Positions 17,821 through 26,018 of a stretch of DNA of 64,000 nucleotides are shown here, one piece after another. The DNA lies in contig NZ_FUIH01000007.1 of assembly GCF_900162695.1 (NCBI RefSeq), forward strand, positions 310,001 through 374,000, in the 5' to 3' direction. How positions within the stretch are numbered: position 1 is the stretch's first letter; every line of letters begins with the position of its first letter. A program made the position numbers and the translations under genes. The notes under the pieces were generated by a model. It searched no databases. It was not told the origin of the DNA and saw only the letters and a program-made list of their open reading frames with translations. The DNA is from Virgibacillus siamensis (GTDB taxonomy: Bacteria; Bacillota; Bacilli; Bacillales; Amphibacillaceae).

Positions 17821-17847
17821 ACCCAAAAAGGAAATAAATATAACGAA
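17821..17847 (+). promoter_or_regulatory. Possible sigma-I-type autoregulatory promoter
   Basis: ACCC (17821-17824) and CGAA (17844-17847) lie 19 bp apart just before sigI. B. subtilis sigma-I promoters carry an ACCCCC-type -35 and a CGAA -10, and sigI is autoregulated. The -35 match is partial. A second TATAACGAATTT copy occurs near 17731 without an ACCC. The rest of 17609-17820 is AT-rich and shows nothing else. Confidence 0.35.
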
Positions 17848-17876
17848 TTTTATAATGGCTGGGGGTGTTCTGGCTG

Positions 17877-18602
17877 ATGATGAAACGGTCATCAAAAGAC
17901 AAACACCTTAACGAGCTGATTGCTTTTGCACAGCAAGGTGATGCGGATATTCAAAATGAATTGCTGGAGAAGTATCAGCCTTTTATTGCTAAGTGTGTTT
18001 CTGAAGTTTGCAAACGGTATATCGATGTGAAAAAGGATGACGAATTCAGTATTGGCCTGGCTGCATTTAATGAAGCAATACTTTCATATTCCCCGGAGAA
18101 AGGCAGTTCTTTTCTTTCTTTTTCCAAACTTGTTGTGAAAAGGAAAGTGATTGATTACATCCGGTATGTCCAAAAGACCCCTGTTGCTGCATCGCTTGAT
18201 GAAAGTTATGATGAAGAACAGATGGAAAATCCGACTGAGATTGTGGCCGTGAAAGAAATTTATCAGAAGGAGCAGGAATCCTGGTATCGCAGGGAAGAAA
18301 TATTTGATTTTCAGGAAAAACTGCGGACATTTAAACTGTCAATGGCAGAATTAACAGAGGTATCCCCCAAACACCGGGATGCGAGGGATTCAGCCATTTT
18401 GGTGGCGAAGATATTGTACAAGGATCCAATGTTGCGTCAATATGTGCAACAAAAGAAGAAACTGCCAATTAAAGACCTGGAAAAGAAAGTAGACGTCAGC
18501 AAAAAGACCCTGGAACGAAACAGGAAGTTCATCCTGGCAATATTTATCATATTGAGCGAGGACTATTTATATCTGAAGGAGTACCTAAAGGGGGTGGGTT
18601 AG
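17877..18602 (+). CDS. sigI: RNA polymerase sigma factor SigI
   Basis: A 241-residue alternative sigma factor. The region-2-like KYQPFIAKCVSEVCKRYIDVKKDDEFSIGLAAFNEAI and the following FSKLVVKRKVIDYIR are characteristic of SigI. A helical C-terminal domain (residues ~150-240) replaces a normal region 4. It directs heat-shock and cell-wall-related genes in Bacillus. ATG 17877 (or 17880) is chosen because TGGGGGTG lies 9 bases upstream; a GTG at 17865 is also in frame. The stop overlaps the start of rsgI by one base, the standard sigI-rsgI arrangement. Confidence 0.9.
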   Translation: MMKRSSKDKHLNELIAFAQQGDADIQNELLEKYQPFIAKCVSEVCKRYIDVKKDDEFSIGLAAFNEAILSYSPEKGSSFLSFSKLVVKRKVIDYIRYVQKTPVAASLDESYDEEQMENPTEIVAVKEIYQKEQESWYRREEIFDFQEKLRTFKLSMAELTEVSPKHRDARDSAILVAKILYKDPMLRQYVQQKKKLPIKDLEKKVDVSKKTLERNRKFILAIFIILSEDYLYLKEYLKGVG

Positions 18603-19894
18603 TGAAAAAAGGGATTGTGATGGAGAAACACCGGCGCTACATGATTGTTATGCAAAGTGATGGTGTGTTTCAAAAGGCGCCGCCAATGGACAAAGTTGCT
18701 GTTGGTTCAGAAGTTACCTTTGAACCCCTTCGTGCCAGAAAACGTTCCTATTTTTATGCGAATAACAGAAACTTTTCATTAAAACCAGTAGCAATGCTAT
18801 GTGTGCTGCTTTTATTACTTGTGCCTGTTTATTTTATGATGGGGGTCAATAAGACGTATGCATATGTCAGTATTGATATAAATCCGAGTATCGAACTGGA
18901 AATTAACGATGAATTGCAGGTTCGCTCCATGAATGCTGTCAACGATGACGGTAAGGAAATAATCAAGCAGCTGGCTGATTATAAGGGAAAGAAGCTTGAA
19001 GAAGTCATTACATTAATTATGCAAAAAAGTGAAAATAACGGTTTAATCAAGAATGGGAAGAATATGCTCATCGGGGTTAGCTATGCCCTGGATAAACACG
19101 ATATATCTGTTTTAGACACGGTGGATAAGTTTTTCCTTAAAAATGGGAAGGGCTGGAAGATTGCCACTTTTGTTGTTCCAAAGGAAATCCACAATCTGGC
19201 AGATGAAAAAGAACAGTCTATGGGAAAGGTTATGGTATCGAAACTAAATGATCCGGCTTATACTGGCAATAAATCAACATGGATGAATGATGGAGAAAAA
19301 GCTATTATTAACTCATTTTATAATAAAAAGAAAGATCAAGCTGAAAATGTTGATACGCAAGAAAATGCGAAAAAAAAGCCTGAATCAAATGAATCAGATG
19401 ACGGATCGGATACCAGCGAGCTAAAAGAAACAAAAGCCGATGATGACGCCCGCCACAGTGACATTGAAAACAATAAAAAGCAGAAAGCAGAATGGAAAAA
19501 TCAGAAGGAAGCAAAAGGACACCAAAAAGGGAATCCTGGTAAAGCAAAGGGCCACCATAAGGAAAACCGGGGAAAAGCTCATCAAAAACTGCTGGAAAAA
19601 GATAACCCCGGTAAAGCAAAAGGACTCCATAAAGACAACCCGGGAAAAGTGAAGGGACATTATAAGGACAACCCTGGTAAGGCAAAGGGGCACCATAAAG
19701 ATAATCCCGGAAAAGCGAAAGGGCATTCCAAAAAGAAACATCCGGGAAAAGCAAAAGGACACCAAAAAGAAAATCCCGGGCAGGCCAAGAGGTATAATAT
19801 ACATCTGCTTCGAGACATTTCAAATAGAACCCAGGAAACGCTGAGTAACATAACAGATAGCATCCTGGGAAAAGGTTTTATATTACATCATTAA
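18602..19894 (+). CDS. rsgI: Anti-sigma-I factor RsgI with Lys/His/Gly repeat tail
   Basis: A 430-residue single-pass membrane protein. Residues 1-55 form the cytoplasmic RsgI domain that binds SigI, and a helix lies at ~62-82. The outer domain starts TYAYVSIDINPSIELEIN; the Asn-Pro within it is the known autocleavage site of RsgI proteins, the first step of regulated proteolysis. After ~residue 230 the protein becomes charged, ending in about eight copies of an 11-residue repeat (consensus KDNPGKAKGHH) at residues ~305-400. The GTG start at 18602 has AAAGGGGGTG five bases upstream and matches the usual RsgI N-terminus. B. subtilis RsgI is shorter (381 aa); the extra length is the tail, which may touch cell wall polymers. 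Confidence 0.9.
   Translation: MKKGIVMEKHRRYMIVMQSDGVFQKAPPMDKVAVGSEVTFEPLRARKRSYFYANNRNFSLKPVAMLCVLLLLLVPVYFMMGVNKTYAYVSIDINPSIELEINDELQVRSMNAVNDDGKEIIKQLADYKGKKLEEVITLIMQKSENNGLIKNGKNMLIGVSYALDKHDISVLDTVDKFFLKNGKGWKIATFVVPKEIHNLADEKEQSMGKVMVSKLNDPAYTGNKSTWMNDGEKAIINSFYNKKKDQAENVDTQENAKKKPESNESDDGSDTSELKETKADDDARHSDIENNKKQKAEWKNQKEAKGHQKGNPGKAKGHHKENRGKAHQKLLEKDNPGKAKGLHKDNPGKVKGHYKDNPGKAKGHHKDNPGKAKGHSKKKHPGKAKGHQKENPGQAKRYNIHLLRDISNRTQETLSNITDSILGKGFILHH
19516..19791 (+). repeat. In-gene 33-bp repeats coding the RsgI tail
   Basis: Tandem units encode variants of NPGKAKGHHKD, about eight copies, some shortened. Codons differ between copies, so the repeat is old or kept by selection for the peptide. 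Confidence 0.75.
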
Positions 19895-19947
19895 AAGAGG
19901 CTGGCAAAAAGTGTAATTCAAAAAACACCTTTTGTTCCAGCCTCTTT
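19894..19947. terminator. Bidirectional terminator rsgI / yhdB, related to the 151-bp element
   Basis: AAAGAGGCTGG (19894-19904) pairs with CCAGCCTCTTT (19937-19947), with a second block CAAAAAGTGT/ACACCTTTTG inside. The ends resemble those of the hairpin element at 9597-9747, as if this were an internally deleted copy. Confidence 0.8.
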
Positions 19948-19958
19948 ACTATTTTGTA

Positions 19959-20195
19959 CTATACTTCCATAACAGCCGCTGGTATGTGCTTCATTGCATG
20001 GTCGATATAGTAGAGAAGGTTGTCATGTGACTCGATGATTTTTGTCTGATCTGGTGAATAGTGAAATGCATGTAAAAAATGTTGGATTTTTTTGGATAAC
20101 ATGTCATCTTCTGTGCGAACCATAAGCACAAGCAAATCATCCCATTGTCCCCACAGTGTGTAAAATAAGGCTTTGTCGTAATCCGGTATATCCAT
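19959..20195 (-). CDS. yhdB: YhdB-family protein of unknown function
   Basis: A 78-residue soluble protein. DYDKALFYTLWGQWDDLLVLMVRTEDDMLSKKIQHFLHAFHYS matches my recollection of B. subtilis YhdB. Its function is not known. A good ribosome site (AAAGGAGGG) precedes the ATG on the minus strand. It is convergent with rsgI and divergent from the lipoprotein gene. Confidence 0.75.
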   Translation of the reverse strand: MDIPDYDKALFYTLWGQWDDLLVLMVRTEDDMLSKKIQHFLHAFHYSPDQTKIIESHDNLLYYIDHAMKHIPAAVMEV

Positions 20196-20291
20196 TTTTA
20201 CCCTCCTTTAAATCAAGGGTTATCCATAGTCTTCCCGAATTAAGGGTTAAATGCCAAAAACAATATGGTGTACTTTCCAATTTTTGTATCC

Positions 20292-20321
20292 CGCATAAAA
20301 AATTCTTGCTGTTACATACTA
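20292..20321 (+). promoter_or_regulatory. Forespore sigma-G (sigma-F) type promoter of yhcN
   Basis: CGCATA (20292-20297), a 17-bp spacer and CATACTA (20315-20321). The -10 is a perfect sigma-G consensus and the -35 differs from TGCATA in one base. It fits a spore lipoprotein gene. Confidence 0.7.
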
Positions 20322-20349
20322 ATTGGCAAAACAGTAAGGAGGAAATCCA

Positions 20350-21072
20350 ATGAAGTGGAAAATTTTAAGTATAATTGCAGTATTGATGCTTGCTCTCGCA
20401 GCTTGCGCGAATAATGATGACAATGGCAATGGTAATCAGGATGGTCAGGACAATAATAATGGAGATAACAACGTTGAGAACACTCGATTTAACGGTGACG
20501 ATATGAATAACAATGATAACGGTAATCGAGATAACGACAATGATAACAAATACGAGGTGGCTGAAAAAGCTGCAGATAAAATCACAAATCAAATTCCTGA
20601 AATTGATCGTGCCTACGTGTTAAAAACAGACAACAATGCCTATGTTGCAGCGGGGCTTGATACCAATGGGGATAACGACAATAACAATAACGGAAACAAT
20701 ATGGACGATAATAATGTTGCCGATAATGATAATGACAGAAACGACATTGATGATATTGGAAACAATGATGGTAATGGTATCGGCGACGACAATAATAATG
20801 GAATTGCTAACAACGGCAACAACAATGGAATTGGTAACGATAATGGAGCCAATAATGATGATGCCCTGACAGATGACGTGAAAAATCGTATCGCAAAAAT
20901 CGTTAAGTCTGTTGATGGTGATATTGATAATGTGTATGTATCGACCAACCCTGATTTCTTTAACCTGGCCAATAATTATGCTGATGATGCCGGAAATGGT
21001 GATCCGGTTGAAGGAATGTTTGATCAGATCGGCAATATGATTGAGCGGGTTTTCCCACAAAATAAAGAATAG
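20350..21072 (+). CDS. yhcN: YhcN/YlaJ-family spore lipoprotein with Asn/Asp-rich insertions
   Basis: A 240-residue lipoprotein. The signal MKWKILSIIAVLMLALAAC ends in a lipobox (LAAC). The family core is split: YEVAEKAADKITNQIPEIDRAYVLKTDNNAYVAAGLD (residues ~74-110) and LTDDVKNRIAKIVKSVDGDIDNVYVSTNPDFFNLANNYADD (~175-215). Between and before them are stretches made almost only of Asn, Asp and Gly. YhcN and YlaJ are spore inner-membrane lipoproteins that affect germination or outgrowth. AGTAAGGAGG precedes the ATG. The N/D tracts are much longer than in B. subtilis YhcN. Confidence 0.82.
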   Translation: MKWKILSIIAVLMLALAACANNDDNGNGNQDGQDNNNGDNNVENTRFNGDDMNNNDNGNRDNDNDNKYEVAEKAADKITNQIPEIDRAYVLKTDNNAYVAAGLDTNGDNDNNNNGNNMDDNNVADNDNDRNDIDDIGNNDGNGIGDDNNNGIANNGNNNGIGNDNGANNDDALTDDVKNRIAKIVKSVDGDIDNVYVSTNPDFFNLANNYADDAGNGDPVEGMFDQIGNMIERVFPQNKE

Positions 21073-21083
21073 TGAATGGAAGC

Positions 21084-21120
21084 AAAACCGGGATCAGCTT
21101 ATTGCTGATCCCGGTTTTTT
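21084..21120 (+). terminator. Terminator of yhcN
   Basis: AAAACCGGGATCAGC and GCTGATCCCGGTTTTTT pair around TTATT. Confidence 0.9.
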
Positions 21121-21161
21121 TAATGTCAATTATCGCCTTCACTGCATATTGTTTTTTGCGA

Positions 21162-21228
21162 TTGTTTGCAACTTGTGCTATTCTTATACATATAATTCAT
21201 ATTAAACATAGTGAAATACTATGAATTA
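21162..21228 (+). promoter_or_regulatory. Promoter and nested dyad operator of the yrrT-luxS-mccAB operon
   Basis: TTGTTT (21162-21167), 17-bp spacer, TATACA (21185-21190). Directly downstream TAATTCATA (21193-21201) and TATGAATTA (21220-21228) form a perfect 9-bp inverted repeat. A second one, CATAGT/ACTATG (21207-21212, 21218-21223), is nested within it. The position over the start of transcription suits a repressor. In B. subtilis the yrrT operon is repressed by CymR; that this dyad binds CymR is inference. Confidence 0.55.
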
Positions 21229-21251
21229 ACGATAAATGGGGCTGAATATAA

Positions 21252-21896
21252 ATGGGTCGTGAGTTTTTAGGGTTGTTTGACTCGTGGGCTGAATCGTATG
21301 ATGACAGCGTGGCTGGGGTTGATCCGCAGTACAAGGCTGTATTTGAAAGTTATGATACAATTTTAAATGAGGTCAGCAAGTGTTCCTATGGGAATGTGCT
21401 TGAATTTGGAGTAGGAACTGGCAATTTAACCGGTAAATTAATTGAAACGGGTTATGATGTCATCGGTGTGGAACCATCCAGGGTGATGCGGGAAAAAGCT
21501 CTTGTGAAATTACCCGAATTATCTTTGTTTGAAGGGGATTTTTTGGAATATCCTGCTTTTGAAAAACCGGTGCATACGATTGTCAGTACTTATGCGTTTC
21601 ATCATTTAACCGATGCCGAAAAGGAAAAAGCACTTAAACAATATACGAAACTTCATCCTTCCATGCGAAAAATTGTTTTTGCCGATACAGTGTTTGAAAC
21701 GGATGAACATCAGCAGGAAATGATAAAACGTGCGGAAATGAAAGGATTTACCGATCTTGCTGAAGACCTGCAGCGGGAGTACTATTCAACTATTCCGGAA
21801 ATGCAGCGTATTTTTACAACCGCTGGATTTCGTGTTACGTTTGAACAAATGAATGAATTTGTTTGGCTGATGAGTGCAGTTCGTGAAACTGAATAA
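21252..21896 (+). CDS. yrrT: SAM-dependent methyltransferase YrrT
   Basis: A 214-residue class I methyltransferase. The SAM-binding motif I is NVLEFGVGTGNLTGKLIETG (residues ~50-70), followed by the acidic VIGVEPS loop and FEGDFLEYP. The start FLGLFDSWAESYDDSV is typical of YrrT. It is the first gene of the operon that recycles homocysteine to cysteine. Its methyl acceptor is not established; it would supply S-adenosylhomocysteine to the pathway. The ATG has only GGGGCTGAATATAA ahead, a moderate ribosome site. Confidence 0.88.
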   Translation: MGREFLGLFDSWAESYDDSVAGVDPQYKAVFESYDTILNEVSKCSYGNVLEFGVGTGNLTGKLIETGYDVIGVEPSRVMREKALVKLPELSLFEGDFLEYPAFEKPVHTIVSTYAFHHLTDAEKEKALKQYTKLHPSMRKIVFADTVFETDEHQQEMIKRAEMKGFTDLAEDLQREYYSTIPEMQRIFTTAGFRVTFEQMNEFVWLMSAVRETE

Positions 21897-21924
21897 GCCG
21901 ATATTAATAGAGGAGTGGTTTATC

Positions 21925-22392
21925 ATGGCAAAAAAAATGAATGTAGAAAGTTTCAACCTTGATCATACAAAAGTTAAAGCACCATATGTCCGTCTTGTTG
22001 GAGTAACATCCGGTGGCAGCGGTGATAAAGTTTATAAGTACGATATCCGTTTTAAACAGCCAAATCAGGAACATATGGATATGCCTGGCCTGCACTCCAT
22101 TGAACACTTAATGGCGGAAAATATCCGCAATCATATGGACAATGTGCTTGATATCGGGCCGATGGGCTGTCAAACAGGTTTTTATTTAGCAATTTTAAAT
22201 AATGATAATTACGATGAAGTTTTAGATGCATTGGAGAAGACGCTGCATGATGTGCTGGATGCGCAAGAAGTTCCGGCATGTAACGAAGTTCAGTGCGGCT
22301 GGGCAGCAAATCACAGCCTTGAAGGTGCACAGAACATTGCCAAAGATATGCTGGCAAAACGTGATGAGTGGCACCAGGTATTCGCGGAATAA
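21925..22392 (+). CDS. luxS: S-ribosylhomocysteine lyase LuxS
   Basis: A 155-residue metalloenzyme that cleaves S-ribosylhomocysteine into homocysteine and DPD, the precursor of AI-2. The metal site is HSIEHLMAE (HxxEH, residues ~54-58) plus a later Cys in EVQCGWAA. The catalytic Cys is in GPMGCQTGFY. ATG 21925 has AGAGGAGTGG 10 bases upstream; an upstream in-frame extension overlaps yrrT and is not needed. In B. subtilis luxS is elsewhere and mtnN occupies this slot. Confidence 0.96.
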   Translation: MAKKMNVESFNLDHTKVKAPYVRLVGVTSGGSGDKVYKYDIRFKQPNQEHMDMPGLHSIEHLMAENIRNHMDNVLDIGPMGCQTGFYLAILNNDNYDEVLDALEKTLHDVLDAQEVPACNEVQCGWAANHSLEGAQNIAKDMLAKRDEWHQVFAE

Positions 22393-22406
22393 GAGGAAGC
22401 AGTGAT

Positions 22407-23324
22407 ATGAAGTATAATTCTGTTCAACAATTGATTGGCAATACGCCACTGGTAGAAATAACCCAATTCCCCCTTCCAGAGGGGGTTCGTTTGTATGCAA
22501 AGCTGGAGTTTTATAATCCTGGCGGCAGTGTAAAGGACCGGCTTGGTGTTGAATTAATTAATGATGCACTGGAAAGCGGAAAGTTAAAAGCGGGTGGTAC
22601 AATCATTGAACCGACAGCAGGTAATACGGGGATCGGTTTGGCGCTTGCTGCAATCGGCAAAGATCTGTCAGTTATGTTTTGTGTGCCTGAGCAGTTCAGT
22701 ATTGAAAAGCAGCAGCTTATGCGTGCCCTTGGTGCTGAAATTGTGCATACACCGAGTGAAGAAGGCATGCGCGGTGCAATTGATAAAACCGAGGAACTGT
22801 TGAATGAAATTCCAAACAGTTTTTCGCCCCGGCAATTTGGTAATCCTGCTAATCCAAGAACATATTATAAAACGCTTGCACCGGAACTATTAAAGGACCT
22901 GCAGGATGAACTGGATGTTTTTGTGGCAGGAGCTGGTTCGAGTGGGACGTTTATGGGAACAGCGGCATATTTGAAGGAAAAAAATTCAACCGTGAAATCT
23001 GTAATCGTTGAACCAGAAGGGTCCATTATTGCTGGTGGTGAACCCGGTTCGCATAAAACAGAAGGAATCGGGATGGAATTCTTTCCGGAATTTTTTGACC
23101 GATCGTTGGTCGATGCTGTTCATACGATTTCTGACGAGGATGCGTTTAATATGGTCAAACAATTGGCTGCCAAAGAAGGATTAATGGTTGGAAGTTCGTC
23201 AGGTTCAGCGCTGGCTGCAGCATTACGGGAAGCAAGCATTGCAGAACCGGGAACAACAATTGCCGTTATTTTTCCTGATGGCAGTGACCGATATTTAAGT
23301 AAAGATATTTATACAAATGAATGA
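22407..23324 (+). CDS. mccA: O-acetylserine-dependent cystathionine beta-synthase MccA
   Basis: A 305-residue PLP enzyme of the cysteine-synthase fold that joins homocysteine with O-acetylserine to make cystathionine. SVQQLIGNTPLVEI starts the fold, NPGGSVKDRLG holds the PLP lysine, EPTAGNTGIGLALA is the asparagine loop and GAGSSGTFMGTAAYL binds the PLP phosphate. It is called MccA rather than CysK from its place between luxS and a cystathionine gamma-lyase, as in the B. subtilis mccAB (yrhAB) operon. AGAGGAAG precedes ATG 22407. Confidence 0.9.
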   Translation: MKYNSVQQLIGNTPLVEITQFPLPEGVRLYAKLEFYNPGGSVKDRLGVELINDALESGKLKAGGTIIEPTAGNTGIGLALAAIGKDLSVMFCVPEQFSIEKQQLMRALGAEIVHTPSEEGMRGAIDKTEELLNEIPNSFSPRQFGNPANPRTYYKTLAPELLKDLQDELDVFVAGAGSSGTFMGTAAYLKEKNSTVKSVIVEPEGSIIAGGEPGSHKTEGIGMEFFPEFFDRSLVDAVHTISDEDAFNMVKQLAAKEGLMVGSSSGSALAAALREASIAEPGTTIAVIFPDGSDRYLSKDIYTNE

Positions 23325-23336
23325 GGAGTTGAAACA

Positions 23337-24470
23337 ATGCGTTCAAAAACCAAAATGATTCATGGTGGCACAACTGGGGATGAACGGACTGGTGCTGTTT
23401 CAGTCCCGATTTACCAGGTAAGTACGTATAAACAGGATTCGGTTGGAAAACACCGAGGTTATGAATATTCCCGGACTGGAAACCCAACACGAGAGGCTTT
23501 GGAAACAGTAATTGCGGAACTTGAAAATGGAAAAAGAGGATTTGCGTTCGGTTCCGGTATGGCAGCGATAACTTCGATTATGATGCTGTTTGATTCCGGG
23601 GACCATGTTGTTATGACAGATGATGTATACGGTGGCACGTATCGGCTTGTCACAAACGTGCTGGATCGTTTTAACCTGAAACACACATATACGGATACAA
23701 GTAAAGCAGAAAACGTGGAAGCAGCAATAAATGAGCATACAAAAGCTTTGTATATTGAAACGCCGACAAATCCACTGCTTAAAATTACGGATCTTAAAAA
23801 GATGGCGGAAATCGCCAAAAAGCATGATCTTATCTTAATTGTTGATAATACATTTGCGACTCCATACTGGCAGCAGCCGCTTGATTTGGGCGCAGATATC
23901 GTGTTGCACAGTGCTACTAAATATATCGGAGGTCACAGTGATGTTGTCGCAGGGCTTGTCGCAGTAAATTCCGATAAATTAGGCGATGACATTCATTTCA
24001 TCCAAAATTCAGCCGGGGGGGTTCTCGGGCCACAGGATTCCTGGCTGCTTATGCGCGGTATTAAAACACTTGCACTAAGAATGGAAGCAATTGAACAGAA
24101 TACAGCTAAACTCGTTGAATTTTTGCAAAAGCATGAGAAGGTCTCCACTATTTATTATCCGGGATTGGAATCACATGCCGGCCACGACATTGCAAAGCAA
24201 CAGGCTGACGGTTTTGGCGGAATGCTTTCATTCGATGTCGGCAGTGGAGAAGAAGCTGAAAAGGTCCTTGGCAGGGTAAAATATTATACTCTCGCCGAAA
24301 GCCTTGGAGCCGTGGAAAGTCTTATTTCCGTGCCCGCAAAAATGACGCATGCATCGATACCGGCTGACAGGCGAGCTGAACTTGGCATAACAGATGGATT
24401 GATTCGCGTCTCTGTTGGAATTGAAGATGCGGACGATCTCATTGAAGACCTGGAACAAGCATTGAAATAG
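23337..24470 (+). CDS. mccB: Cystathionine gamma-lyase MccB
   Basis: A 377-residue Cys/Met-metabolism PLP enzyme that splits cystathionine into cysteine, 2-oxobutyrate and ammonia. It has YSRTGNPTREALE near residue 45, FGSGMAAI (PLP phosphate), VDNTFATPYWQQPLDLGADIV and SATKYIGGHSDVV with the PLP lysine. It is the last gene of the operon, 12 bp after mccA, with AATGAGGAGTTG as ribosome site, and a terminator follows. It completes reverse transsulfuration. Confidence 0.92.
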   Translation: MRSKTKMIHGGTTGDERTGAVSVPIYQVSTYKQDSVGKHRGYEYSRTGNPTREALETVIAELENGKRGFAFGSGMAAITSIMMLFDSGDHVVMTDDVYGGTYRLVTNVLDRFNLKHTYTDTSKAENVEAAINEHTKALYIETPTNPLLKITDLKKMAEIAKKHDLILIVDNTFATPYWQQPLDLGADIVLHSATKYIGGHSDVVAGLVAVNSDKLGDDIHFIQNSAGGVLGPQDSWLLMRGIKTLALRMEAIEQNTAKLVEFLQKHEKVSTIYYPGLESHAGHDIAKQQADGFGGMLSFDVGSGEEAEKVLGRVKYYTLAESLGAVESLISVPAKMTHASIPADRRAELGITDGLIRVSVGIEDADDLIEDLEQALK

Positions 24471-24484
24471 AAGAATTTTATTTG

Positions 24485-24514
24485 AAGACAGTCCCTGGTT
24501 TGGGGCTGTCTTTT
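24485..24514 (+). terminator. Terminator of the yrrT-luxS-mccAB operon
   Basis: AAGACAGTCCC pairs with GGGGCTGTCTTTT around TGGTTT. Confidence 0.85.
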
Positions 24515-24617
24515 ATGAATAAAGAAAATTTGCTTCTTCAATGTAAGCCTTTCCCTACTGTCTGTTTTACGATACTGTGATATGCTAAAATGGATGAAAC
24601 AGAGGAGGCATATTTTA

Positions 24618-25985
24618 ATGAGTGAAAAAACGCTGCAGTATTTAGCTGAAAATCGTGAACAGCTGATAACTAAATTAAATGAATTTTTATCAATCCCCAG
24701 TGTGAGTACGGATAGCATACATAAAGATGACATCAGCAAAGCAGCCGGTTTCCTGGAAACATATTTGAATGAAATCGGCTTTGATAAAGTGGAGCGACAG
24801 GAAACCGGCGGACATCCGCTTGTTTACGCTGAATATAATCAGGCAGGGCCTGACGCACCTACTGTTTTATTTTATGGACACTACGATGTGCAGCCTGTTG
24901 ATCCGATTGAGCAGTGGAAAAGTGACCCATTCAAGCCCGAAGTAAGGGAAGGACGATTGTACGCACGTGGATCAAGTGACGATAAAGGGCAGGTCTTTAT
25001 GCATCTGGCAGTATTCGAAGCACTTATGAAAACAGATGGGAAACTGCCATTAAATGTGAAGGTGTGTATTGAAGGAGAAGAGGAGATTGGCAGTGAAAAT
25101 CTGTATAAAATGCTGCAACAGAAAAAAGAACAGTTTTCCGCGGATTTTGCAGTGATTTCTGATTCCGGTATGGTTGCTGAAAATCAGCCGACAATCCTAT
25201 ATGGACTAAAAGGCTTTACCGGTATCGAAATAAATGTAACCGGACCTGATCATGATTTGCATTCTGGAATGTATGGCGGTGCAATCCGGAATCCGTTGAT
25301 GGCACTGACTCATATTTTGGCGACAATGAAGAATGTGGATGAAGTGGTGACAGTAGATGGTTTTTATGACGGTGTCGAGCCGCTTACAGATCATGAAAGA
25401 GCTTTAATCCGGGAAGTAGACGGCGAAGACTACCGCAAATCCACAGGTGTGTCTGAGACGGCTTCAGAAAAAGGATACACTGCAAAAGAACATACAATGG
25501 GACGTCCAACATTTGAAATAAACGGTATGTTCGGCGGATATCAGGGTGAAGGTACGAAGACGATTATTCCATCGGCTGCAACAGCCAAAATTACTTGCCG
25601 GCTTGTTCCGGGTCAGGATCCGGAACACGTTCAACAGTTGTTGGAGCAGCATATTCAAAGAGTAGTGCCATCCGGCGTAACAGTTGAGGTAAAAAAAGAA
25701 AAACTCTCTGCCAAAGCATATAAAGTTGAGCCGGACCATCCATTAATTAAAAAAGCGGCACAGAGTTACACGGAAGCATTTGGTAAAGAAACTGTTTATG
25801 TGCGAATGGGAGGCTCAATTCCGGTGGTGGAATGGATTGAAGATATTTATAATGTCCCGATTGTACTGCTTGGATTCGGCACACCGGATGACCGACTGCA
25901 TTCACCGAATGAAAGTTTCCCGCTCGACAGTTTTGATAAAGGTATGGTAACACTTGTCCATTATTGGGATAAGGTAAACAATTAA
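24618..25985 (+). CDS. M20-family dipeptidase
   Basis: A 455-residue cytosolic zinc peptidase of the M20 dipeptidase branch. Metal and catalytic residues appear in order: FYGHYDVQPVD, GSSDDKGQ, EGEEEIGSEN, a SDSG aspartate, a DHDLHSGMYGG lid-domain histidine and the C-terminal DRLHSPNE. The lid domain for dimer contact lies at residues ~200-340. ATG 24618 follows AGAGGAGGC; an earlier in-frame ATG at 24582 lacks a ribosome site. It probably cleaves dipeptides or N-acyl amino acids; the substrate is not determined by sequence. Confidence 0.88.
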   Translation: MSEKTLQYLAENREQLITKLNEFLSIPSVSTDSIHKDDISKAAGFLETYLNEIGFDKVERQETGGHPLVYAEYNQAGPDAPTVLFYGHYDVQPVDPIEQWKSDPFKPEVREGRLYARGSSDDKGQVFMHLAVFEALMKTDGKLPLNVKVCIEGEEEIGSENLYKMLQQKKEQFSADFAVISDSGMVAENQPTILYGLKGFTGIEINVTGPDHDLHSGMYGGAIRNPLMALTHILATMKNVDEVVTVDGFYDGVEPLTDHERALIREVDGEDYRKSTGVSETASEKGYTAKEHTMGRPTFEINGMFGGYQGEGTKTIIPSAATAKITCRLVPGQDPEHVQQLLEQHIQRVVPSGVTVEVKKEKLSAKAYKVEPDHPLIKKAAQSYTEAFGKETVYVRMGGSIPVVEWIEDIYNVPIVLLGFGTPDDRLHSPNESFPLDSFDKGMVTLVHYWDKVNN

Positions 25986-26018
25986 ACTGTTTTATTGAAT
26001 GATTTAGGGGGGGACATC

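Noticed and set aside
20620..21060. Minus-strand ORFs rich in Ile/Val opposite yhcN
   Set aside because: Antisense of Asn/Asp codons gives Ile/Val runs; the plus-strand lipoprotein has signal, promoter and terminator.
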